From: Bacteroidales bacterium
GTDB lineage: Bacteria > Bacteroidota > Bacteroidia > Bacteroidales > Muribaculaceae
DNA: 22,889 nt
Direction of reading: 5' to 3'
NCBI GenBank assembly: GCA_019416285.1
Contig: DXXM01000045.1
Span: forward strand, 1-22,889
Shown here: positions 14,757 to 22,805 of the stretch, piece after piece
How positions within the stretch are numbered: position 1 is the first letter of the stretch
Layout of the letters: every line of letters starts with the position of its first letter
Notes under the pieces: generated by a model
Databases searched by the model: none
What the model saw: the letters and a program-made list of their open reading frames with translations, nothing else
Told to the model about the DNA's origin: nothing
Position numbers and translations under genes: made by a program

Positions 14757-16603
14757 CAAAGATTTGTTTTTTCAATCAGTCCTCCGGGACGATAGTTGAT
14801 AAGATAGAGTGAGGTGTTGCACTCGCCCTGCGCTCCTTCGGGAACCGAGAAGCTGAAAGCGTTCTGCACGCCGTCATAGCGCTTGGAGGGATTCTTCAGA
14901 TAACCGAGCACGAACATACCGGTATCAAATCCGAGCATACCCTGACGAGGGATGGCATTTTCCATACCTGTACCGTACCAACCCTTGAATTTCTCCTCGA
15001 GTCTGCGGGAGCGCATGCTCTTTTCGTCGTCGAAAAAGCGCGAATAGACGAAAGTATTCAGATTGTGCATATTCTCAAGCGTCTCGCCGCGGAATGTAAT
15101 CCACTCGGGATAGCCGATTACCTTAACCATTGGCATCACGGCCTCATCGCGCCACTCAATCAGAGCCGGGAGCAGACGGTTTATGTCGCTCTGGCGGCCG
15201 GAAGCCGGAATGAAGCTGTAGGAACCGTCGGCCGGAAGCGATTTGAGAGCGGTAGGAGTCAGCTTACCCTCGACAGAGATTTCCTTATATGCCACTCCGC
15301 GGGCGTCAAGGCGCTTTTTGAGGGCATCGATGAAGTCACCCTTATCGTTCTGACCGTCGGTCAGCGTGAGGAACACAGGTGTCGAGTAAGCCACACGTTC
15401 TGCAATGGCATCGGCAGCCTTTTCGAGCATCATGGCGCTCGGGATGTTGCCCTGCATCACGGCGGGATTGGTCATATATGTCTCGTCGCGCACGAGGAAA
15501 TCGTTAAGCACCTTGATATTGTTGGCACGGCCGAACTCTCCGAGCATGATGAGCTGTTCGGCATTATCGGGGGCTATTATTATACGGTGCTGTTTGAGAA
15601 CGGTGTCGGCGATGAGAGAATGTACCTTCGAATTCGAGCACTCGGAGTCAAAAGCCGAAATGCGCACGGGTGTGCCGTTGTTGCGCAGACTGTCAGCTGC
15701 CATGAGGAAGCCTTTGTAGAACTCCGTGTAGCGCTGGGCGCTTTTCGACGGAGTCTCCTCATTGAGCATAAACGGAAGCACGACTGCTACAGAGAGCTCG
15801 TCGACCTTCGTCGTATCCACACCGGACGCTGCAGCGAAATCATCGACGCTTATGCTTGTGGTTCCGTTTCCGGTCTGCGGCACGGTTCCGGCAGCTGTCT
15901 CACGCGATTCATCGAGCGCGGGGGCACTGGCTTTCGACGGGATTGCGAGCACCTGGCCCTCGCGGAGCACGGTTATTCCGGGATTCGCATCCTCAAGCTG
16001 TTTCACAGTTATGCCGTGGGCATTGGCTATGGAATATAAAGTTTCCTTCTTCTTCACGATGTAGCCTGAGGTCTCGGGCTCGGCCGGAGCGGTCTGCTGC
16101 GCGGATGCGGCAGTAGCGGCATCGGTCGAAACAGCCGGTGCCGGTGCTACATTTGCGGCGGGAACGGAGATGTGGAGCACCTGACCAGCTTTCAGGCCTT
16201 CGCTCACTATTGGATTCTGGTCAATCAGCTCCTGGGTCGAGATACCGTATTTGGTAGCGATACCGTAGATGGTCTGACCCTTCTCGACATTGTGGGTAAT
16301 CATTGTCTTTCCCTGGGGCACAGGATTGGCCGCCGGCGTTTCCGGCTCATCCACAGGGAAGAAAAGGACTGTGCCCGACTTGAGCCCGTCGGCCACGGCG
16401 GGATTATACTTCACAAGTTCTTCCTTGCTGATGCCGAGCTTGTGACACAGCGAATAGACAGTCTCTTTAGAGGCCACTTCATAGTAATGATATGTGCGTC
16501 CGTTGACCTCTCTGACGGGGAGGTCCTTGATGGCGGCGTTGACACCTGCGAGCGACGTGCCTAACATGACAGCCGCAAATATGCCGAGTCGAGGGAGTTT
16601 CAT
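14756..16603 (-). CDS. Secreted protein with three LysM domains and a type-1 periplasmic-binding fold
   Basis: The 615-residue protein has a signal peptide (about 1-23) and three LysM peptidoglycan-binding domains: 38-84, 101-147 and 180-222, each with the N-P-(I/A/G) turn (NPAV, NPIV, NPGI). An Ala/Thr-rich linker follows to about 265. The C-terminal 340 residues resemble a periplasmic-binding type-1 fold, beginning SVAVVLPFMLNEETPSKSAQRYTEFYKGFLMA. The arrangement is seen in other Bacteroidota and is loosely like LpoA, in which a PBP1-like domain activates a peptidoglycan synthase. That parallel is inference, and a ligand-binding role remains possible. It has its own promoter (16632-16662) and is coupled to the PorT-family gene. 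Confidence 0.85.
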   Translation of the reverse strand: MKLPRLGIFAAVMLGTSLAGVNAAIKDLPVREVNGRTYHYYEVASKETVYSLCHKLGISKEELVKYNPAVADGLKSGTVLFFPVDEPETPAANPVPQGKTMITHNVEKGQTIYGIATKYGISTQELIDQNPIVSEGLKAGQVLHISVPAANVAPAPAVSTDAATAASAQQTAPAEPETSGYIVKKKETLYSIANAHGITVKQLEDANPGITVLREGQVLAIPSKASAPALDESRETAAGTVPQTGNGTTSISVDDFAAASGVDTTKVDELSVAVVLPFMLNEETPSKSAQRYTEFYKGFLMAADSLRNNGTPVRISAFDSECSNSKVHSLIADTVLKQHRIIIAPDNAEQLIMLGEFGRANNIKVLNDFLVRDETYMTNPAVMQGNIPSAMMLEKAADAIAERVAYSTPVFLTLTDGQNDKGDFIDALKKRLDARGVAYKEISVEGKLTPTALKSLPADGSYSFIPASGRQSDINRLLPALIEWRDEAVMPMVKVIGYPEWITFRGETLENMHNLNTFVYSRFFDDEKSMRSRRLEEKFKGWYGTGMENAIPRQGMLGFDTGMFVLGYLKNPSKRYDGVQNAFSFSVPEGAQGECNTSLYLINYRPGGLIEKTNL

Positions 16604-16631
16604 AGATAGAATTTCACTTAGTAATGTGCTG

Positions 16632-16662
16632 CAAATTTACGCAGAATAATTCATATAACAAA
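16632..16662 (-). promoter_or_regulatory. Promoter of the LysM-PorT operon
   Basis: On the minus strand TTTG (16659-16662), a 19-bp spacer and TAAATTTG (16632-16639) match the consensus. The -33 TTTG lies in the short T-rich run that follows the rpmE2 hairpin, so the end of one unit and the start of the next share bases. Confidence 0.75.
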
Positions 16663-16716
16663 GCAATGAGCATCCCGCCAAAAACTATCGGCGAGATGCT
16701 CATTATGCTTTTTTTC
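16661..16716. terminator. Terminator hairpin after rpmE2
   Basis: The segment 16661-16679 pairs with 16690-16710 (AATGAGCATC against GATGCTCATT, plus CCGCC/GGCGA and AAGC/GCTT), with one mismatch and a 2-nt bulge. On the minus strand, the rpmE2 direction, only CTTTGTTA follows. On the plus strand seven T follow (16710-16715 region), so the stronger T-tract faces transcripts from the left, where no plus gene is known. Confidence 0.7.
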
Positions 16717-16739
16717 GCAAAAAATATCAGAGGGGCTGA

Positions 16740-16994
16740 TTATTTCTTTTTGCGGTTGCCGTAACGACTCATGAACTTGTCCACACGGCCGGCAGTATCG
16801 ACAAGTTTCTGCTTACCGGTGAAGAAGGGGTGAGAAGAGCTGGTGATTTCAAGCTTTACCAGGGGATAGGTAACGCCGTCAACCTCGATGGTTTCCTTTG
16901 ATGCGACTGTGGAACGAGTGATGAAGATTTCATCGTTAGACATGTCCTTAAATACTACTTCACGGTAGTTGGAAGGATGGAGATCTGCTTTCAT
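16740..16994 (-). CDS. rpmE2: 50S ribosomal protein L31 type B (bL31)
   Basis: The 84-residue protein is the long, zinc-free form of L31, which bridges the ribosomal subunits at the central protuberance. It opens MKADLHPSNYREVVF and has the SSSHPFFTGKQKLVDTAGRVDKF block and a basic end. It contains no cysteine, so it cannot bind zinc as type A L31 does. In many bacteria type B forms are induced on zinc limitation; in Bacteroidota they often seem to be the ordinary form, so no zinc control is claimed. It is monocistronic, with a consensus promoter and a leader of about 70 nt. Confidence 0.97.
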   Translation of the reverse strand: MKADLHPSNYREVVFKDMSNDEIFITRSTVASKETIEVDGVTYPLVKLEITSSSHPFFTGKQKLVDTAGRVDKFMSRYGNRKKK

Positions 16995-17069
16995 TGTTTA
17001 TTTGGAGTTTTTTGTTGTCAATGTTACCGGAAATGCGCTGGTAGGACGCGAATCTTCGTAATGGCGGTG

Positions 17070-17100
17070 CAAAGGTAAGGATTATTATTGATTTATCAAA
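17070..17100 (-). promoter_or_regulatory. Promoter of rpmE2
   Basis: On the minus strand TTTG (17097-17100), a 19-bp spacer and TACCTTTG (17070-17077) match the consensus. The -7 element is identical to that of the rplM operon. The leader (about 16995-17063) has only a weak TACC/GGTA pairing. The promoter begins 29 bp after the stop of the lyase-peptidase gene. Confidence 0.8.
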
Positions 17101-17129
17101 ACTCTTCATCCTATTTTTGCGCCGGATAA

Positions 17130-20120
17130 TCAGTCAGTGACGTAAAAATCAATGAGATTTGACAGCGCTCTCTGGCAGGCGGGACAGAATACGGGCCAGT
17201 TGTTGTCGCGCATGCGGCAGCGGTCGGCCGGACGGTAGATTCCCTTGAACGAGTAGCCGCCCCCTTCGTAGAGCCCGATAGGATACTTCTCGGCATCGGC
17301 CGGATCGGTGGGCTGCGGAGTGCCTTCGGGGATGATTTCCTTCCATTTGCTGTCGAAATCGACAAGGGTGGTGATGTTCGGCTCCCACGGCTCCACATCG
17401 AGCGGATAGGTGTCGGACATCACATCCGTCTCGTAGAAATACTCGTCGCCGAGGCCTCCGAAACTGTGACCGAACTCATGGGTGACTACAGGACGGAAAT
17501 TGGGGTGGCGGGAGGTGGTCAGCGTGTAGCTGTTGTAGATTCCGCCTCCACCGTATTCATCCGTGTTGGCCAGTATGATGATATGCTCGTAGGGTATTCC
17601 GGCAATCGCGTCGTGGACTTTCGTAAGGTGCAGTGTGGTCAGATAGCGGTCGGAATAGAAAGTGCTGTAGTGCGAGGAGAAGGCTGTTGATTTCCAGTCG
17701 TCGAGACGGGGCACACTCACTCCGGAATCCTCCGAGGGTGTAGCCACAGCCACGAAATTGAACTTCGAGGCCTTGCTCTTGAAGGGTTCATGCGAGAGTA
17801 TCGACTCCACGGCAATCTCAGCGTGGCGATAGAAGCTGTCCATTTCAGCCACGGTGTAGCCTTCGGCAAGGATGGCTACGTCGATGACCTCCGAGGGGTC
17901 GCCGCCACGGTGGATGTAGCGGTGGTCGGGCTTGGCTCCACGACCTTTCTTCACAATCAGAATATCTTCGGGGTCTACCCGGTGGGTCATGGTTGCCATT
18001 GTCTTGTGGCGGTTGTCGAGAATGTCGACGCTTACTTTCACCGGCTGTTTCGGGTAAGGCACGAGCACGGTGTGCTCGAATCCCTTGGCCACCTGCCCGG
18101 CCTCTTCGGTCGAAAGCCATTCGCTGTAGAGCGAGGAGAAGGATGTGCGGTAAAGAGTGTCGCCTGTAGCGTCGGAACATACAGTCACCGTTCCCGCTCC
18201 CTGCAGGGGCAGGCCGTCGAGGTGGTGGCGCCGTCCGGCCCAGCCGTCGGTCGACGACTGTCCGAGCAGATGCACCGCACGCTCTCCCGCCGGTGTAGCG
18301 GAGAATATGTAGTCGAGGCGCAGAGTGCGGTCCTCGAAACTCTTGTCGAAGATTTCAGATGAAAACTCCCGCTGTCCGGAGAGTGCTCTGCCACCTTCGG
18401 CACCGGCCGTCATAATCGGCTCGACGAGTGAATTCATATAGACTTCGAGATTGGTGTAGCCCGAAGCTACTGCGATGGCTGCGCCGTCGGCCGCGTTGCG
18501 CGGGTTGAGCCCGTGGGCCTTCTCCCAGGCGTCGGGGATTCCGTCGCCGTCGCTGTCGCGCTGGGCCTTTCCGCTTCTGAGCGCGGGCCAGCCTTTAGTG
18601 CCGTCGGCGTAGACCACCTGCTCCTGCGAATCTATAATACCATCGGTTCCGAAGCTCGCGCCGCCGTTGCGGACATCCTCAACCACAGCCGCGTCATAGG
18701 CATCACGCTTCAGCGAGGCACCGGCATAATCAAGCACAAGCTGGTATGCCTTGTCTGCGCTGTGAGTGGTGGTCATTTCGTAGTTCATCGGCTTTGCGAG
18801 CTTGATTTCGCGGCTTATCTCATCGTCCCAGTAATTGTCGCATGCAGCGCGGTTAATCTGTTCGAGCACACCCATGCGCCAGTTGTCGGAATTGACCGCC
18901 GCTATCTCATGGTTGACATTCCCGTGGACGTAAAAACGTCCCCAGCGGTGAAGCATCGGTGTCCACACATTCCATCCTACTTTCAACGTCTTTCCGTCGA
19001 TAGTGACGGTAGTGTCGGCCATATTAATGTCATAGATACGTCCTGCAATGGATACCTGGTTAATGCCCTTCTTTCCATAGCCAGAACGCAATCCTCTGAC
19101 ATCGGAGGCAGCTATGTCCGTACCGAAGAGCTCGTTGTACTTCTGAGCCATACCCCTCGCGTTGAGGCAGTAGTTGACCGTCCGGATTCCGGGGCCCGCG
19201 ATGCGCTCGGGCATCATGTTGGAGGTCTTTCCCGGCTTGAAATAATTGTTGACGATGTTGACGGTCATTCCCTCGCCGCCGTAGCAGCCGTTGGAGCCAT
19301 AATTGTACATAACATTGTTACGCAGATCCATACGCTCGTCGGTCTGTGTATGTGGACTCGGGCCGAGACGCGGGGTGCGCGACTTGTGGTTGGCGATGAG
19401 GTTGTGGTGATAGCTTGCGCCGCTGCCGCCCCAGTTGCCCCCATAGCCGTGGGGACCTTTCTGGTGACCGCTGTTGTTAAGGCTGTGCGAACCGATACAC
19501 CACTGCACGGTGCAGTCGGTCATACCGTAGACCGAAATACATTCGTCAATGCTCCAGCTCACAGAGCAATGGTCGACCATAATGTTTCTGTGGCCGCTTC
19601 CGCCGAGGCCGTCACCCTCATGATGCGCCATCTGACGGTCGCCGAGACGGAAACGCATGAAGCGTACAATCACATTGTCGGCCTGGATGAGAAAGGGATA
19701 GTCGGCGATACATACGCCGTCGCCAGGAGCGGTCTGTCCGGCTATGGTGATGTCGGGGTTCTCTACGCGGAGGTGAGATTTCAGGAAAATGGTGCCGTCG
19801 ACGTCAAACACAACAGTGCGCGGCCCCTCCTGCATGCAGGCATAGCGGAAAGAGCCCGGCTCCTCATTGTCGGCGAGCGTGGTGACATGGTAGACCTTAC
19901 CGCCACGGCCACCCGTTGCGAATCGGCCGAAGCCCTCGGCTCCGGGGAAAGCGGCGACCGACGGTTTCGTCCAGCCCGACGGCACAACATTCCGCGCTTC
20001 TTTCTTATGGCGCACATGTCCCTCTCCGCGATGGTGTCCCGCGTAATGGTCGGCATCACTCTGCGCACTCACCGCCGACACACAGGCCAGCATCATCAAC
20101 AGTGATTTAATCCGTTTCAT
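17130..20120 (-). CDS. Secreted pectate lyase (PL1) fused to M64 IgA-peptidase-like metallopeptidase
   Basis: One uninterrupted frame of 996 residues encodes two enzymes. After a signal peptide (1-19) and a His-rich segment (25-38) comes a family-1 pectate lyase helix, about 56-330: FPGAEGFG, TGGRGGKVYHVTTL, ITIAGQTAPGDG, VDHCSVSWSIDEC with Asp183-His184, and SRTPRLGP, likely holding the catalytic Arg. A calcium-type DSDGDGIPDAWE motif (522-533) closes the lyase part near 583. From about 588 (FDKSFEDRTLRLDYIF) to the end is a complete M64 peptidase: an N-terminal beta domain to about 700, then DVAILAEGYT and the zinc site HEFGHSFGGLGDEY (His881, Glu882, His885, Asp892). Both active sites look intact. 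The lyase should cleave polygalacturonate; the substrate of the M64 part is unknown. No strong promoter was found. It lies 218 bp downstream of a paralogous lyase gene. Confidence 0.9.
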   Translation of the reverse strand: MKRIKSLLMMLACVSAVSAQSDADHYAGHHRGEGHVRHKKEARNVVPSGWTKPSVAAFPGAEGFGRFATGGRGGKVYHVTTLADNEEPGSFRYACMQEGPRTVVFDVDGTIFLKSHLRVENPDITIAGQTAPGDGVCIADYPFLIQADNVIVRFMRFRLGDRQMAHHEGDGLGGSGHRNIMVDHCSVSWSIDECISVYGMTDCTVQWCIGSHSLNNSGHQKGPHGYGGNWGGSGASYHHNLIANHKSRTPRLGPSPHTQTDERMDLRNNVMYNYGSNGCYGGEGMTVNIVNNYFKPGKTSNMMPERIAGPGIRTVNYCLNARGMAQKYNELFGTDIAASDVRGLRSGYGKKGINQVSIAGRIYDINMADTTVTIDGKTLKVGWNVWTPMLHRWGRFYVHGNVNHEIAAVNSDNWRMGVLEQINRAACDNYWDDEISREIKLAKPMNYEMTTTHSADKAYQLVLDYAGASLKRDAYDAAVVEDVRNGGASFGTDGIIDSQEQVVYADGTKGWPALRSGKAQRDSDGDGIPDAWEKAHGLNPRNAADGAAIAVASGYTNLEVYMNSLVEPIMTAGAEGGRALSGQREFSSEIFDKSFEDRTLRLDYIFSATPAGERAVHLLGQSSTDGWAGRRHHLDGLPLQGAGTVTVCSDATGDTLYRTSFSSLYSEWLSTEEAGQVAKGFEHTVLVPYPKQPVKVSVDILDNRHKTMATMTHRVDPEDILIVKKGRGAKPDHRYIHRGGDPSEVIDVAILAEGYTVAEMDSFYRHAEIAVESILSHEPFKSKASKFNFVAVATPSEDSGVSVPRLDDWKSTAFSSHYSTFYSDRYLTTLHLTKVHDAIAGIPYEHIIILANTDEYGGGGIYNSYTLTTSRHPNFRPVVTHEFGHSFGGLGDEYFYETDVMSDTYPLDVEPWEPNITTLVDFDSKWKEIIPEGTPQPTDPADAEKYPIGLYEGGGYSFKGIYRPADRCRMRDNNWPVFCPACQRALSNLIDFYVTD

Positions 20121-20205
20121 AATAAATATTTTTAACCGGTTTTTACTATACTTCTTTAAGATTGAGCCCGCACTTTCTCCAAGTTATGCTCCTTCAAGAA
20201 TAACA

Positions 20206-20214
20206 GCAAGAGTA
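20206..20214 (-). promoter_or_regulatory. Weak candidate -7 element for the lyase-peptidase gene
   Basis: On the minus strand TACTCTTGC differs by one base from TAnnTTTGC. It lies about 86 bp before the start codon, just after the terminator. No TTTG stands 19-21 bp upstream, where the terminator stem lies. This is the best site in the gap, but weak. Confidence 0.3.
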
Positions 20215-20228
20215 TCAGTCCTTTAAAT

Positions 20229-20257
20229 AAGAGCGGGAGGACTCACCTCCCGCTCTT
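20229..20257 (-). terminator. Terminator between the two lyase genes
   Basis: AAGAGCGGGAGG (20229-20240) pairs perfectly with CCTCCCGCTCTT (20246-20257) over a 5-nt loop. On the minus strand the run CTTATTT follows. It should end the upstream lyase transcript, so the two lyases are probably separate units. Confidence 0.8.
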
Positions 20258-20338
20258 CGTATCAAGTTTTCTTGCAAATTCAGTCTGTAGTTTCCGAAAT
20301 AAAATCTTTCAGGCAAAATTCAATAGTCCTGCCGGTGT

Positions 20339-22684
20339 TTAGCGGACGAGGAACTTCTTGCCGTCACGGATATATATGCCGGGGAGCAGCGGCTCCTTGA
20401 CCTCGACACCCATGATATTGTAAATCTTGCCGTCGCCGGGCTTCTCGGGAGCGATGATATCCTCGATGGCGCTCTGACCCGCATCGGTGACAGTCAGTTT
20501 CAGTTTCAGCACAGCCTGATTGCCTCCAATCTTAAAGCTGACAGGATTACAGGGTTTGGTGAGCTTGAACTGGTGAACGGTAGGCTGAGCCTCTGTTCTT
20601 GACACAAGCACGTAATCGCTCTCTCCATAGTTCTCATCGTTTACAGATGCAATCCAGGCTACATTATTATCGACATTTGCCCATCCGTCAAATGCAATAT
20701 CCGTCACAACCTTATCAGCAGGAAGAGTTATTGTCATCACCTCATTTCTTGAGATTTTGATATATCCGGCGCTTGCCTTTGAACCACTTGCATATCCGCG
20801 GCCGGCATTGCTGCTCGCCATTGTCACACCGTTGCCGAAAGGCCATGCACCGGTATCTCCGTTTCCACCCTCATAGGTTTCATTGGAAATTTCCCACTCA
20901 TAAACTTCACCGGGTTTTTCAGGCTGGTCGGGATTGCCCGATGGATCATAAACCGGAAGTTCCACGGCATTGTCGGCAAATGTAAGCTCACCGTTGAGCA
21001 TCTTACCTTTGGCATTGCCGAGATCCATGATTTCCTGAACGAGAGAGTTCATGTAAAGTTCAAGATTCGTATATCCGCTGGCCGATGCTTTAGCGCCGTC
21101 CGATGCGTCATTCGGGTCGAGTCCATTGGCTGTTTCCCATGCGTCAGGCATACCGTCGCCGTCTGTATCGGCAGGAGCGGCAACTGATTTAAGCGCCGGA
21201 AGAACACCGTCAAGCTCAACACCTGCCGGATACTTGACATCTTCAGGTATATTTATAAAACCTCTGTCAAGACCAGAACCGGTACCGGAGTTAGCCACGT
21301 TGTTTTTGGCATCATTTATAACCATCTCGTCGAGAGCGTCGCGTCTGAGAGAGGCCCCGGCATAAGCCAGTACATTATTATATGCGTCTATTGCAGAATG
21401 AGTAGTCGTATAGATGTATGTTATCGGTGCTTCTCGCTTGATATTCTGCTTCATATTCTCCCAGGAAGCGTTGTCCGGACAATTCTCCCATCTTGAAAGC
21501 TGGTTATACACTCCTAAATCCCAGTTATTGGAATTCAGTGACGAGACATTGTAGTTGTTGTTGCCGTCCACATAATAGGAACCTGCAAGATGTAGGGCCG
21601 GATGATAGGCGTTCCAAGTGATAGCCACGCTCTTTCCGTCAACAGTTATTTTGTTATCATCGGAAATCTCATAAGCCTTGCCTGAAACATATATATAGGC
21701 CTTTCCTTTTGCAAACGCACCTTCAAGATCTTTATCTGAGATGCTTGTTCCCATTACCCTGTTATATGCGGAGGCAATAGTCTTCTTATCAAGACAATAA
21801 TCAACCGTGCGGATACCGACAGAAGCAATACGTGTTTCCTTTGCTTTTCCAGAATACTTATTTCCGGGGCCCGGCTTGTAATAGTTGTTGACTATGTTGA
21901 CGTTCATGCCTTCGCCTCCGTAGCAGCTTTCGCCGGAGTAATTGAACATCACGTTGTTGCGCATATCCATCACTTCATTCAACTGAGTGCTCGGACGCGG
22001 GCCGAGGCGGGGCGCACGTGATGTATGATGTGCAAGAAGATTATGGTGATAAGAGCCGTATTCACCGCCCCAGTTGCCGCCATATCCATGGCCGCCTTTG
22101 CTGTGTCCTGAATTTACAAGGCTCTGCGATACTATACACCACTGCACGGTGGTATTATGTGTACCACTGAAAGAGAGACATTCATCAATGCTCCAGCTTA
22201 CAGAGCAATGGTCTACGATTATATTCTTCTGATCCAGAGACCCAAGGCCGTCCCAACCGTCAGCGCCATTCAGAGTGACATTCTTGTTGCCGAGGCGGAA
22301 ACGCATGAAACGAATAATCACGTTGTCGGCCTTGATGGAAAAAGGATAGTCGGTCACGCAGATGCCGTCGCCTGGAGCGGTCTGGCCTGCAATAGTGACA
22401 TTACCGTTGCGCAGATTCAATTCTGAGTTCAGGTGAATATTGCCCGAGACGTCAAACACTATGGTTCGGGCTCCGGCCTGGTTACACGCCCAGCGGAAAG
22501 AACCGGGCTGATTGTTGTCCTCAAGGGTAGTCACATGATAGACCTTGCCTCCGCGACCGCCGGTGGTGTAGCGGCCATAGCCCTCGGCTCCGGGAAATGC
22601 CTCAAGTTTGTCAATGGTTTCCCTTGCAGAACCCACAAGAGCACAAAGCACTGCTACAAAAGATAATAGTAAAATTTTCTTCAT
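20339..22684 (-). CDS. Secreted pectate lyase family 1 protein with C-terminal beta module and sorting-like tail
   Basis: The 781-residue protein has a signal peptide (1-20, cleavage near GSA-RE). Its PL1 parallel beta-helix starts at FPGAEGYG (30-37) and carries TGGRGGKVYHVTTL, VTIAGQTAPGDG, VDHCSVSWSIDEC (Asp158-His159) and SRAPRLGP with the likely catalytic Arg. A calcium-type DTDGDGMPDAWE motif lies at 507-518. After a Pro-rich linker (580-592) comes a beta-sandwich-like module (about 595-735). A short tail (SAIEDI, then IYNIMGVEV and GIYIRDGKK) resembles type IX secretion or surface-anchoring tails and the end of the 12025 protein. It should cleave alpha-1,4-galacturonan outside the cell or at its surface. 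It is paralogous over about 550 residues to the lyase part of the downstream gene. No SusCD pair is in the window. Confidence 0.92.
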   Translation of the reverse strand: MKKILLLSFVAVLCALVGSARETIDKLEAFPGAEGYGRYTTGGRGGKVYHVTTLEDNNQPGSFRWACNQAGARTIVFDVSGNIHLNSELNLRNGNVTIAGQTAPGDGICVTDYPFSIKADNVIIRFMRFRLGNKNVTLNGADGWDGLGSLDQKNIIVDHCSVSWSIDECLSFSGTHNTTVQWCIVSQSLVNSGHSKGGHGYGGNWGGEYGSYHHNLLAHHTSRAPRLGPRPSTQLNEVMDMRNNVMFNYSGESCYGGEGMNVNIVNNYYKPGPGNKYSGKAKETRIASVGIRTVDYCLDKKTIASAYNRVMGTSISDKDLEGAFAKGKAYIYVSGKAYEISDDNKITVDGKSVAITWNAYHPALHLAGSYYVDGNNNYNVSSLNSNNWDLGVYNQLSRWENCPDNASWENMKQNIKREAPITYIYTTTHSAIDAYNNVLAYAGASLRRDALDEMVINDAKNNVANSGTGSGLDRGFINIPEDVKYPAGVELDGVLPALKSVAAPADTDGDGMPDAWETANGLDPNDASDGAKASASGYTNLELYMNSLVQEIMDLGNAKGKMLNGELTFADNAVELPVYDPSGNPDQPEKPGEVYEWEISNETYEGGNGDTGAWPFGNGVTMASSNAGRGYASGSKASAGYIKISRNEVMTITLPADKVVTDIAFDGWANVDNNVAWIASVNDENYGESDYVLVSRTEAQPTVHQFKLTKPCNPVSFKIGGNQAVLKLKLTVTDAGQSAIEDIIAPEKPGDGKIYNIMGVEVKEPLLPGIYIRDGKKFLVR

Positions 22685-22796
22685 AGAGAAATGGTATAGA
22701 GATTTAATTAAAATCTAAGGTTAAGTTACCTGACTGTGGTCAGAAGTTTCTTAATAATTCGACATAAGAATTATCATCCACCAATGTATCACTCCC

Positions 22797-22805
22797 GCAA
22801 ATGTA
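22797..22805 (-). promoter_or_regulatory. -7 element of the upstream pectate lyase gene
   Basis: On the minus strand TACATTTGC is an exact -7 element. The -33 position shows no TTTG. The leader would be about 105 nt. Nothing else is recognised between 22685 and 22889. Confidence 0.55.

Noticed and set aside
15065..16039. A 324-residue plus-strand frame opposite the LysM gene
   Set aside because: The minus-strand gene has clear LysM domains here; the antisense frame has no motif.
17101..17129. A terminator just after the lyase-peptidase gene
   Set aside because: Only a 4-bp ATCC/GGAT stem is visible; too weak to support.
18513..20105. A 530-residue plus-strand frame opposite the lyase-peptidase gene
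   Set aside because: It lies fully antisense to conserved PL1 coding sequence, has no family motif or signal, and is explained by GC-biased codon use on the true strand.
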